From the NCBI RefSeq assembly GCF_024539675.1, contig NZ_JAHHIT010000042.1, forward strand, positions 41,938 through 105,937: a stretch of 64,000 bases of DNA, given 5' to 3'. This stretch comes from Streptomyces hilarionis (GTDB lineage: Bacteria > Actinomycetota > Actinomycetes > Streptomycetales > Streptomycetaceae). The position numbers and the translations under genes are program-made. Shown here piece by piece: positions 18,254 to 25,621 of the stretch. Each line of letters opens with the position of its first letter. Within the stretch, counting starts at the first letter, position 1. The notes beneath the pieces are model-generated. The model saw only the letters and a list, made by a program, of their open reading frames with translations, was not told where the DNA came from and ran no database searches.

Positions 18254-19402
18254 TCACCCCGCGTGGACGACGTCCTTCTCCTCGGCGAAGTGGCAGGCCG
18301 ACTCGTGGGCGGCCGGCGTGTCCACGCCCTTGAAGCGCTCGGGAACGGCCAGGAGGGGAGTCTCCTCGGCGCACTTGTCCTGGGCCTTCCAGCAGCGGGT
18401 GCGGAAGCGGCAGCCGGACGGCGGGTTCGCCGGCGACGGCACGTCACCGGTGAGGATGATCCGCTCGCGGCCCTCACGGGCGTCCGGGTCGGGCACCGGG
18501 ACCGCCGACAGCAGCGCCTGCGTGTACGGGTGCGTCGGGTGCTCGTAGATCTGCTCGTCGGAGCCGATCTCGGCGATCCGGCCGAGGTACATCACGCCGA
18601 CCCGGTCCGAGATGTGCCGGACGATCGACAGGTCGTGCGCGATGAAGACGTAGGAGAGGTTGAACTCGTCCTGGAGTCGCTCCATCAGGTTGATGACCTG
18701 GGCCTGGACGGACACGTCCAGAGCGGAGACCGGCTCGTCGCAGATGATGACCTCGGGGTTGAGCGCCAGGCCGCGGGCGATGCCGATGCGCTGACGCTGA
18801 CCGCCCGAGAACTGGTGCGGGTAGCGGTTGATGTACTCCGGGTTCAGACCGACGACGTCCAGCAGCTCGCGCACGCGCTGCCGCCGGTCGCCCTTGGGGG
18901 CCACCTCGGGGTGGATGTCGAAGGGCTCGCCGATGATGTCGCCGACCGTCATGCGCGGGTTGAGCGAGGTGTACGGGTCCTGGAAGATCATCTGGATGTT
19001 CCGGCGGACCGCCTTGAGCGCCCGCCCGGACAGCCTGGTGATGTCCTGGCCCTTGTAGAAGACCTCGCCGGCCGTCGCCTTCTCCAGGTTCATCAGAACC
19101 TTGGCGACGGTCGACTTGCCGCAGCCGGACTCGCCCACGATGCCCAGGGTCTCGCCCTGGTACAGGTCGAAGGAGACGCCGTCGACGGCCTTCACCGCGC
19201 CGACCTGGCGCTTGACGATGATGCCCTGCGTCAGCGGGAAGTGCTTGACGAGGTTGCGCACCTGGAGGATCGGCTCGCCGCGCTCGACGGGCGCTTCGAG
19301 GGCGGCGACCTTCTCCTCCACCGAGTGCACGTCGGCGACCTCCAGCGGGGAGACGTTGGGCGTGGCGTCCCCGGGCTCGGTGGCCTTGGTCGTGTCAGCC
19401 AT
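18254..19402 (-). CDS. Oligopeptide ABC importer ATPase, OppF-like (operon 2, BldKE position)
   Basis: A 382-residue ATPase: Walker [10 protein letters not shown] (about residue 91), signature [15 protein letters not shown] and Walker [13 protein letters not shown]. The C-terminal cysteines are [15 protein letters not shown]. An N-terminal extension of about 45 acidic residues precedes the ATPase domain; the operon 1 paralogue lacks it. It is the last of five genes and overlaps the preceding ATPase gene by 8 bp. By position near typA it corresponds to bldKE of S. coelicolor, whose importer is needed for aerial growth. The assignment rests on gene order. Confidence 0.92.
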   Translation of the reverse strand: MADTTKATEPGDATPNVSPLEVADVHSVEEKVAALEAPVERGEPILQVRNLVKHFPLTQGIIVKRQVGAVKAVDGVSFDLYQGETLGIVGESGCGKSTVAKVLMNLEKATAGEVFYKGQDITRLSGRALKAVRRNIQMIFQDPYTSLNPRMTVGDIIGEPFDIHPEVAPKGDRRQRVRELLDVVGLNPEYINRYPHQFSGGQRQRIGIARGLALNPEVIICDEPVSALDVSVQAQVINLMERLQDEFNLSYVFIAHDLSIVRHISDRVGVMYLGRIAEIGSDEQIYEHPTHPYTQALLSAVPVPDPDAREGRERIILTGDVPSPANPPSGCRFRTRCWKAQDKCAEETPLLAVPERFKGVDTPAAHESACHFAEEKDVVHAG

Positions 19403-20450
19403 GGATCGTCTCCTTCCAGAAGTGGCACGCGCTGGCGCGGCCGGGCAGTGCCGTCCCGTCCCGCTCGGTCACCTGGACCAGCGGCGGGACGTCCGTGCGG
19501 CACACGTCCTGCGCGCGGTCGCAACGGGGGTTGAAGGCGCAGCCACGCGGCACCTTCAGCAGGTTGGGCGGCAGGCCCCTGATCGCGTAGAGCTCCTGGC
19601 CCTTCTGGTCCAGACGCGGGATCGAGTCGAGCAGACCGCGCGTGTAGGGGTGGGCGGGGCGCTTGTACAGCTCGTGCACCGGCGCGGTCTCCACGATCCG
19701 GCCCGCGTACATCACCGCGATCTTGTCGGCGACGTCCGCGACCACACCGAGGTCGTGGGTGATGAGGATGAGACCCATCTGGTACTCGCGCTGCAACTCC
19801 GCGAGCAGGTCCATCACCTGGGCCTGGACGGTCACGTCGAGGGCCGTGGTCGGCTCGTCGGCGATGATCAGGTCCGGCTCCAGGGCGAGCGCCATCGCGA
19901 TCATGATGCGCTGGCGCATACCGCCCGAGAACTGGTGCGGGTAGTCGCTCACCCGCGCCGCGGCGGCCGGGATCTTCACCCGGTCCATCAGCTCCACGGC
20001 CTTGGCCTTGGCGTCCTTGCGGGACATGCCCTGGTGGACGCGGAACATCTCACCGAGCTGGAAGCCCACGCTGAGCACCGGGTTGAGCGAGGACAGCGCG
20101 TCCTGGAAGATCATCGCGATGCGCGCACCGCGGATCTTGCGCCGCTCCTCCTCGGACATGGCGAGCATGTCCCGGCCGTGGAAGCGGATCTCGCCCTGCG
20201 GGATGCGGGCCGGCGGCATGTCGAGGATGCCCATGATGGCCTGGGCCGTCACGGACTTGCCCGAGCCGGACTCGCCGAGCACGGCGAGCGTCTCGCCGGA
20301 GTTCACGGAGTAGTTGACTCCGTTGACGGCCCGGACCACGCCCTCGCGGGTGTGGAACTCGACGTGCAGGTCCCGCACGTCGAGAAGCGGTCCGGTGCTC
20401 TCGCCGTCACGCGGAGCCGGGATGGCGTCTGTCTGGTCGATGATGGTCAC
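19395..20450 (-). CDS. Oligopeptide ABC importer ATPase, OppD-like (operon 2, BldKD position)
   Basis: A 351-residue ATPase with Walker [13 protein letters not shown], signature [17 protein letters not shown], Walker [13 protein letters not shown] and the C-terminal motif CAFNPRCDRAQDVC. The GTG at 20450 (VTIIDQTDAIP) is chosen because GGGAGG lies about seven bases upstream. It follows the permease gene by 11 bp and overlaps the OppF-like gene. Much of the sequence is shared with the OppD-like protein of operon 1, so the two operons are paralogous. Confidence 0.92.
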   Translation of the reverse strand: MTIIDQTDAIPAPRDGESTGPLLDVRDLHVEFHTREGVVRAVNGVNYSVNSGETLAVLGESGSGKSVTAQAIMGILDMPPARIPQGEIRFHGRDMLAMSEEERRKIRGARIAMIFQDALSSLNPVLSVGFQLGEMFRVHQGMSRKDAKAKAVELMDRVKIPAAAARVSDYPHQFSGGMRQRIMIAMALALEPDLIIADEPTTALDVTVQAQVMDLLAELQREYQMGLILITHDLGVVADVADKIAVMYAGRIVETAPVHELYKRPAHPYTRGLLDSIPRLDQKGQELYAIRGLPPNLLKVPRGCAFNPRCDRAQDVCRTDVPPLVQVTERDGTALPGRASACHFWKETIHG

Positions 20451-20461
20451 GTACGCCTCCC

Positions 20462-21400
20462 TCAGCGCATCTTCGGGTCGAAGGCGTCGCGCACCACGTC
20501 GCCGAGCATGATGAACGCCAGCACGGTGATGCTCAGGGCGCCGGCCGGGAACAGCAGTGCGTGCGGCGAGGTCAGGAACCGGTCCTGGGCGTCGCTGATC
20601 ATCAGACCCCAGGAGATGTTGGGGTACTGGATGCCGATGCCCAGGTAGGACAGGGCGGCCTCGGCCGCGATGTAGACGCCCAGGTTCATGGTGGTGATGA
20701 CGATGACGGGGGCGAGCGTGTTCGGCAGGATGTGCCGGAACGCGATCCGTCCCGGGCCCGCGCCGAGCGCGCGGGCGGCCGCCACGTAGTCGTTGTACTT
20801 GTTGGAGATGACCTCGCCGCGCATGATGCGGAAGACCTGCGGCCAGCCGAGGATCGCCATGATGAACGACACCGACCACACGTCGCCGCCGCCCCAGATC
20901 GACATGATCAGCAGACCGCCGACGAGCAGCGGCAGGGCGGAGAAGACCTCGGTGATGCGGGACAGCAGGGCGTCGATCCAGCCGCCGATCAGGCCGGCCA
21001 GCATGCCCACCAGGCCGCCGATCAGCGTCGTGGCGATGGTGGTCACCACGCCGACGATGATCGAGTTGCGGGCGCCGTACATCGTGCGCGTGTAGATGTC
21101 GCAGCCCTGCACGTCGTAGCCGAACAGGTGGCCCGAGGTGGGCGGGGTCATCGAGTTCTGGAGCTGGCAGAAGCCGTCCGAGAACGGGGAGCGCGCGGTG
21201 AACAGACCCGGGACGACGGCCACGGCGAGCAGGAACACGATGACGAGTCCCGACACGATGAACATCGGCCGCTTGCGCAGGTCGGCCCAGCCGTCCTTGA
21301 GCAGGCTCGCCTGACGTGCCGCCGCCTTCTCGTCGGCCTCGATCTCCTTGGCGAGGGCCGCCTCGTCGGTCGTCGGCCTCTCTATCGTCTTCTCACTCAT
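20462..21400 (-). CDS. Oligopeptide ABC importer permease, OppC-like (operon 2, BldKC position)
   Basis: A 312-residue six-helix permease with a first membrane segment MFIVSGLVIVFLLAVAVVPG after a 45-residue charged cytoplasmic N-terminus. A periplasmic loop (FGYDVQGCDIYTRTMYGARN) and the EAA loop ARALGAGPGRIAFRHILPN follow. The ATG at 21400 overlaps the oppB-like gene by 8 bp. It forms the translocation pore with the OppB-like partner. Confidence 0.93.
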   Translation of the reverse strand: MSEKTIERPTTDEAALAKEIEADEKAAARQASLLKDGWADLRKRPMFIVSGLVIVFLLAVAVVPGLFTARSPFSDGFCQLQNSMTPPTSGHLFGYDVQGCDIYTRTMYGARNSIIVGVVTTIATTLIGGLVGMLAGLIGGWIDALLSRITEVFSALPLLVGGLLIMSIWGGGDVWSVSFIMAILGWPQVFRIMRGEVISNKYNDYVAAARALGAGPGRIAFRHILPNTLAPVIVITTMNLGVYIAAEAALSYLGIGIQYPNISWGLMISDAQDRFLTSPHALLFPAGALSITVLAFIMLGDVVRDAFDPKMR

Positions 21401-22319
21401 AACGGATCCTCGGGTCGAGCACGGCGTACAGCAGGTCCACGAGAAGGTTCGCGACCAGGTAGATCAGCACCAGGAGGGTGACCAGACCGACGACGACGGG
21501 GCGCTCGCGCAGATAGAGGGACTGGGCCAACTGCTGGCCGATGCCCGGCATGTTGAACACGCGCTCGGTGATGATGGCGCCGCCCATCAGGGCTCCGAGG
21601 TCGAAGCCCAGGAAGGTGACCACCGGGATCAGCGAGTTGCGCAGGGCGTGCAGACCGATGACCCGGCGCTGCGGCAGGCCCTTGGCGACCGCCGTGCGCA
21701 CGTAGTCGGCACGGACCGACTCGGTCATGCTCGCCCGGGTGAGCCGGGCGATGTACGCCATCGACGTCGTGGCCAGCACGATCGCCGGGAGGATGTAGCT
21801 CTGCGGCCAGCCCTGCTGGATGCCGGCCACCGGCGTGATCTTGAGGTTCACGCCGAACTCGAGCTGGAGCACGCTGCCCAGGACGAAGACGGGGATGGAG
21901 ATCAGCACGAGCGTGGAGATCAGCACCACGTTGTCGAGGAACTTGCCGCGCTTGAGCGCGGCGAAGATGCCCGCCACGACGCCGATGACGGCTTCCAGCG
22001 CGAAGGCGGTCAGCCCCAGCTTCAACGTGATGGGGAACCGCTGGGACACGAGGTCGGAGACGGCACGTCCGTTGTACGTCTCACCGAGGTCACCGGTGAA
22101 GACGCCGCTGATGTAGTGCCAGTACTGCATGTACAGCGGCTGGTTGAGGTGGTAGTGGTCGCGCAGGATCGCCGCGATGTTGGGGTCGGCGCGCTTGTCG
22201 CCGGCCAGTGCCTGGATCGGGTCGCCGGGCAGAGCGAAGACCAGGCAGAAGATGATGAACGTGACGCCAATCGCCACAGGGATGACCTGTAGGAGGCGGC
22301 GCACGACGTATCGGCCCAT
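21393..22319 (-). CDS. Oligopeptide ABC importer permease, OppB-like (operon 2)
   Basis: A 308-residue six-helix permease beginning MGRYVVRRLLQVIPVAIGVT, with the EAA loop VAKGLPQRRVIGLHALRNSL. The ATG at 22319 is chosen over an in-frame extension to 22370 because MGRYV is the conserved start. A 153-bp gap containing a hairpin separates it from the binding-protein gene, unlike operon 1, where the gap is 6 bp. In the described S. coelicolor bldK operon a permease gene (bldKA) comes before the lipoprotein gene (bldKB); here the lipoprotein is first. Confidence 0.92.
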   Translation of the reverse strand: MGRYVVRRLLQVIPVAIGVTFIIFCLVFALPGDPIQALAGDKRADPNIAAILRDHYHLNQPLYMQYWHYISGVFTGDLGETYNGRAVSDLVSQRFPITLKLGLTAFALEAVIGVVAGIFAALKRGKFLDNVVLISTLVLISIPVFVLGSVLQLEFGVNLKITPVAGIQQGWPQSYILPAIVLATTSMAYIARLTRASMTESVRADYVRTAVAKGLPQRRVIGLHALRNSLIPVVTFLGFDLGALMGGAIITERVFNMPGIGQQLAQSLYLRERPVVVGLVTLLVLIYLVANLLVDLLYAVLDPRIRYE

Positions 22320-22393
22320 CGGTACTCCAGAGGGGGGTGCTCGACCCGCCCGCTGCCGGGAAGGCGGCACTGTCGGACGGGAGACGGCAGAAG

Positions 22394-22436
22394 GGGTGAG
22401 CAGGGGAAGGCTGGTGACCCGCCCCCCTGCTCACCC
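22394..22436 (-). terminator. Intra-operon hairpin between binding-protein and permease genes
   Basis: Perfect 13-bp arms (GGGTGAGCAGGGG and complement) flank a 17-base loop. It lies 36-78 bp after the lipoprotein stop and before the permease gene. It probably stabilises the upstream mRNA or partly terminates transcription, so that the binding protein is made in excess over the transporter, as is usual for ABC importers. Confidence 0.65.
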
Positions 22437-22471
22437 TGTTCCGCGGTGTGTCGGAACTGCTCAGACTCGGG

Positions 22472-24088
22472 TCAGCTGAGCTTGACCGTGTCCCACAGGA
22501 TCTGGTGACCGGCGACCTTCATCGACTTGATCTTGTCGCTGAAGCCCGCGTTCATCGTGTAGAAGTACACCGGGATGTACGGCAGGTCCTTGAGCAGGAC
22601 GTCGTCCGCCTGCTGGTACAGCTTCACGGCCTCTTCGTGCGTCGGGGCCTGGTCGCCCTTGACGAGGAGCTTCTCGAAGTCCTCGTTGACGTAACCCGAG
22701 TAGTTCGAGCCGTTGGCGATGGCGTCCTTGGAGAAGACCGGACGGAGGTAGTCCTCCATGTCCGGGTAGTCCATGCTCCACGCCATCCGGAAGGCGCCGC
22801 TGTACTTCTTGGCGTCCAGGTCGTTGAGGATCGTCTGGAACTGCTCGAACGGCTTGGCCGTCACCTTGACGCCCAGGTTCTGCTGGATCTGGTTGGCGAC
22901 CGCCTCGACCCAGTCCTTGTGACCGCCGTCGGCGTTGTAGCCGATCTCCAGCGTGTTGCCGGGCAGCCCGCCGCTCTTCTTGTACAGCTCCTTGGCCTTC
23001 GCCGGGTTCAGCGTGCAGGCCTCACCGCAGGCGCCCTTGCGGTAGCCGTCGATGATGGGGCTGATGTAGTCGTCCGCGGGGGTACGGGCGCCGAGGAAGA
23101 TCTTCTCGGAGATCGTCTTCCGGTCGATCGACATCGAGACGGCCTTGCGCAGATCCGGGTTCTGGAAGGCCTTGTTGTACTTGACCGGGAAGCCGATGTA
23201 GCCGACGGCCGAGTCGGGCTCGTCGAGCGTGCGGTTCGGCAGGTCCTTCTTGTACGTCGGCAGACCCGAGGTCGGGATCGTCAGCAGGCTGTCGAGGTTG
23301 CCGGCGACGAGGTCCTTGTAGGCGGTGTCAAGGTTCGAGTAGATCTTGAAGTCGACGCCCTTGACCTCGATCTTCGAGGCGTCCGGGTACTTGTCGTACT
23401 TCGTGGTGCTGATCGACTCGTTGTGCTTGAACTTGCCCTTCATCTCGAAGGGACCGTTGCCGATCGGGGCCTCGCCGAAGCCCTTCGGGTCCTTGAAGAA
23501 CGCCTTCGGCAGCGGCACGAAGGCGGTGAAGGAGAGCTGCGAGGGGAAGGCGGAGAACGCGCCGGTCAGGGTGACCTGGAGGGTGTCCTCGCCGACGGCC
23601 TTCAGACCGGAGAGCTTGTCGGTCGTGGGCTTCTTGCCCTCGCCCGGGTTCAGGTCGCTGTAGCCCTGGATGTGGCTGAACAGCGGGTTGGTCTGCTGCG
23701 CGTTGGTCTGGTTCGCGCCGTAGTTCCAGGCGTCGATGAAGGACTGGGCGGTGACCTTCTCGCCGTTGTGGAAGGTGTAGCCCGACTTCAGCTTGATCGT
23801 CCAGACCTTGTTGTCCGTGGACTCGATCGACTGCGCCATGGCGTTGACGACCTTGTTGCTGGCGTCAAGCTTGGTCAGACCCGTGAAGAGGGCGTTGATG
23901 ACCTGGCCGCCCTCGGTCTCGTACGTGTTGGTGGGGACCAGGCTGTTCTGCGGTTCGCCGATCTCCACCGACACGGTGCCGTCGCCCTTGGCCGAGCTGC
24001 CCGAGTCACCGCCACCGCCACAGGCCGTCGCACCCAGCGCCACAACGGCGGCTATCGCAACCCACTTGGCGCTCTTGGCACCACGCAT
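22472..24088 (-). CDS. Oligopeptide-binding lipoprotein, OppA/BldKB-like (operon 2)
   Basis: A 538-residue family 5 solute-binding lipoprotein. The lipobox LGATAC is followed by a Gly/Ser linker. Family segments include YTFHNGEKVTAQSFIDAWNY and GNGPFEMKGKFKHNES. The ATG at 24088 has GAGGAGGAG upstream, which favours it over the ATG at 24103. It heads the importer operon in the position of bldK next to typA. BldKB of S. coelicolor binds an extracellular signal for aerial mycelium formation; whether this protein does so is inference from location and family. Confidence 0.92.
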   Translation of the reverse strand: MRGAKSAKWVAIAAVVALGATACGGGGDSGSSAKGDGTVSVEIGEPQNSLVPTNTYETEGGQVINALFTGLTKLDASNKVVNAMAQSIESTDNKVWTIKLKSGYTFHNGEKVTAQSFIDAWNYGANQTNAQQTNPLFSHIQGYSDLNPGEGKKPTTDKLSGLKAVGEDTLQVTLTGAFSAFPSQLSFTAFVPLPKAFFKDPKGFGEAPIGNGPFEMKGKFKHNESISTTKYDKYPDASKIEVKGVDFKIYSNLDTAYKDLVAGNLDSLLTIPTSGLPTYKKDLPNRTLDEPDSAVGYIGFPVKYNKAFQNPDLRKAVSMSIDRKTISEKIFLGARTPADDYISPIIDGYRKGACGEACTLNPAKAKELYKKSGGLPGNTLEIGYNADGGHKDWVEAVANQIQQNLGVKVTAKPFEQFQTILNDLDAKKYSGAFRMAWSMDYPDMEDYLRPVFSKDAIANGSNYSGYVNEDFEKLLVKGDQAPTHEEAVKLYQQADDVLLKDLPYIPVYFYTMNAGFSDKIKSMKVAGHQILWDTVKLS

Positions 24089-24807
24089 GGGGCTCCTCCT
24101 CATGAGTCCATTGGTTCACCGCATGAAGGGGCACAAGACACCACCGTCACCGGTGCCTGAAACAGTCTGGTGCCCCCCGGGCTCGCGAGTCGCCGCAGCT
24201 GCAGCGCGTGACCCGTTCATTCCGAGCTCTACGCGCCTAACTATCTGCCATGGGCGAAGAGCGAACCACACCCCAAAGGTCTCGGTTCGATCACACCTGA
24301 TGTGTACTTCTTCCAAAATCCGGACAAACGGCTAGCAGAAAGATCCCTGCGAAACGGACTTGTTACACATCTATCGGGGATGACTGTCCGTATTGCGGAC
24401 AACGGGGAGAGGAAATTCACTTGCTCCCCGGCCGACCATGTGCATCGGCCGTGTCGACGCGCCCTCGCCGGGGCGTCCGCGGACACACGCAGGCGCGCTC
24501 GACGTCGCGCAGGCCTGGCGTTCACACAGCAGGCTAGTGGGCAAAGGCCCTTGGAGCGGACTCCACGAGCAGGATGAAGGGTTTTCCCTACGTATTCCTC
24601 AACCTCTCGGCAACCCCTCGGCAATCCCTCGGCCGCCCGGCCACCCTCGCCGGTCCCCCCGCCGTCTTCGGGCCGCCCCCGCCCTCGGCCTTCCCGCCGC
24701 CTTCGGCCGCCGCTCGCGGCTCCCGCTTCCGTGCAGCATCCATGCGCCACCCGAACACCGGGCGCGCACAGTGGTGACTCACGTGGTTCGAGGTACGGGG
24801 GTACGGC
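24089..24807. other. 719-bp divergent regulatory region
   Basis: This region lies between importer operon 2 (minus strand) and the small SARP gene (plus strand). The part at 24240-24420 is clearly lower in GC than its surroundings, as expected of a promoter and leader. It contains the inverted repeat at 24385-24401. The part at 24580-24780 is C-rich and repetitive with CCTCGGC-like runs. Open frames across it have neither start signals nor recognisable motifs. Confidence 0.5.
24385..24401. promoter_or_regulatory. TGTCCG-N5-CGGACA inverted repeat
   Basis: Exact 6-bp arms around TATTG, in the low-GC part of the intergenic region, about 300 bp before the importer operon 2 start and 407 bp before the SARP start. 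A related half site, TCCGGACA, occurs at about 24319. It is a candidate operator for a dimeric regulator. Confidence 0.4.
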
Positions 24808-25593
24808 ATGGAAATCCAGCTGCTGGGCTGCGTGGAGGCCCGCGCCCATTCCGGCGACAAGCTGCCGCTGCCGCACGGCACGAAGCTGCTGCTGGCGGCG
24901 CTGGCATGGACGCCGGGCGCCTTCGTGGCCGACGAGACGCTGATCGAGCGGGTGTGGCAGGAGCGTCGGCCGATGCACCCGCGCGACGCGCTGTACATCC
25001 AGGCCACCCGGCTGCGCAAAGCGCTGGGCGCCGACGCGCAGCGGACCGGGAGCTTCGAACTGGCCCGCAGGCGGGGCGGGTACGTCCTCGTCGTCGACGA
25101 GCGGTCCGTGGACACCGGCCGGTTCCGCGGCCTCGTCCGGCAGGCGCGCCACACCGCCCGCGACGGCCGGACGGACGACGCCCTCGAGCTGTACGGACGG
25201 GCGCTGGAGCTGTGGCGCGGCGAGCCGCTGTCCGACGTGCGCACGCCCTGGGCGGAGTCGGCGCGGACGGCGCTGCGGCGCGAGCACCGCGAGGCGCTGA
25301 TCGGCAGCACCGAGCTGTACCTGCGCGCGGGACGGCACGAGGAGTGCCTGCCCCAGCTCCACTGGCTCGCCGAGATGCACCCCTTCGACGAGAAGGTCGC
25401 CGGCCTGCTGATGCTCGCCCTGCACCGCGGCGGACGGCAGGCGGACGCGCTGGACTGCTTCCAGCTGCTGCGGCTGCGGATGATCGACCTGCTGGGCTGC
25501 GAGCCGGGCCCGGACCTGCGGTCCCTCCAGGAACGCATCCTCGCCCGCGATCCCCGGCTGGAGCTCGGCAGCGCGTACGCCACGTCCGTGTGA
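24808..25593 (+). CDS. SARP-type transcriptional activator (winged helix plus BTAD)
   Basis: A 261-residue regulator in the short SARP form. The N-terminal OmpR-like winged-helix domain (about 5-95) starts MEIQLLGCVEAR and includes LIERVWQERRPMHPRDALYI and the wing ELARRRGGYVL. The bacterial transcriptional activator domain (about 100-250) has DALELYGRALELWRGEPLSD and ALDCFQLLRLRMIDLLG. SARPs activate antibiotic or developmental genes by binding direct repeats near -35. The ATG at 24808 follows a GGGGG-containing site. It converges, 28 bp apart, on a large AfsR-like gene and lies next to importer operon 2. No biosynthetic cluster is in the window. Confidence 0.88.
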   Translation: MEIQLLGCVEARAHSGDKLPLPHGTKLLLAALAWTPGAFVADETLIERVWQERRPMHPRDALYIQATRLRKALGADAQRTGSFELARRRGGYVLVVDERSVDTGRFRGLVRQARHTARDGRTDDALELYGRALELWRGEPLSDVRTPWAESARTALRREHREALIGSTELYLRAGRHEECLPQLHWLAEMHPFDEKVAGLLMLALHRGGRQADALDCFQLLRLRMIDLLGCEPGPDLRSLQERILARDPRLELGSAYATSV

Positions 25594-25621
25594 GCGACCG
25601 TGACCGTGACCGCGGCCGTGG

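Noticed and set aside
22472..24088. Naming the gene bldKB outright
   Set aside because: Position and family fit, but the gene order differs from the described bldK operon and a close paralogous operon is adjacent, so the symbol would overstate the evidence.
24574..24777. Short plus-strand frame upstream of the SARP gene
   Set aside because: It is Pro/Ser/Ala-rich from the C-rich repeat tract, has no ribosome-binding site and no recognisable motif.
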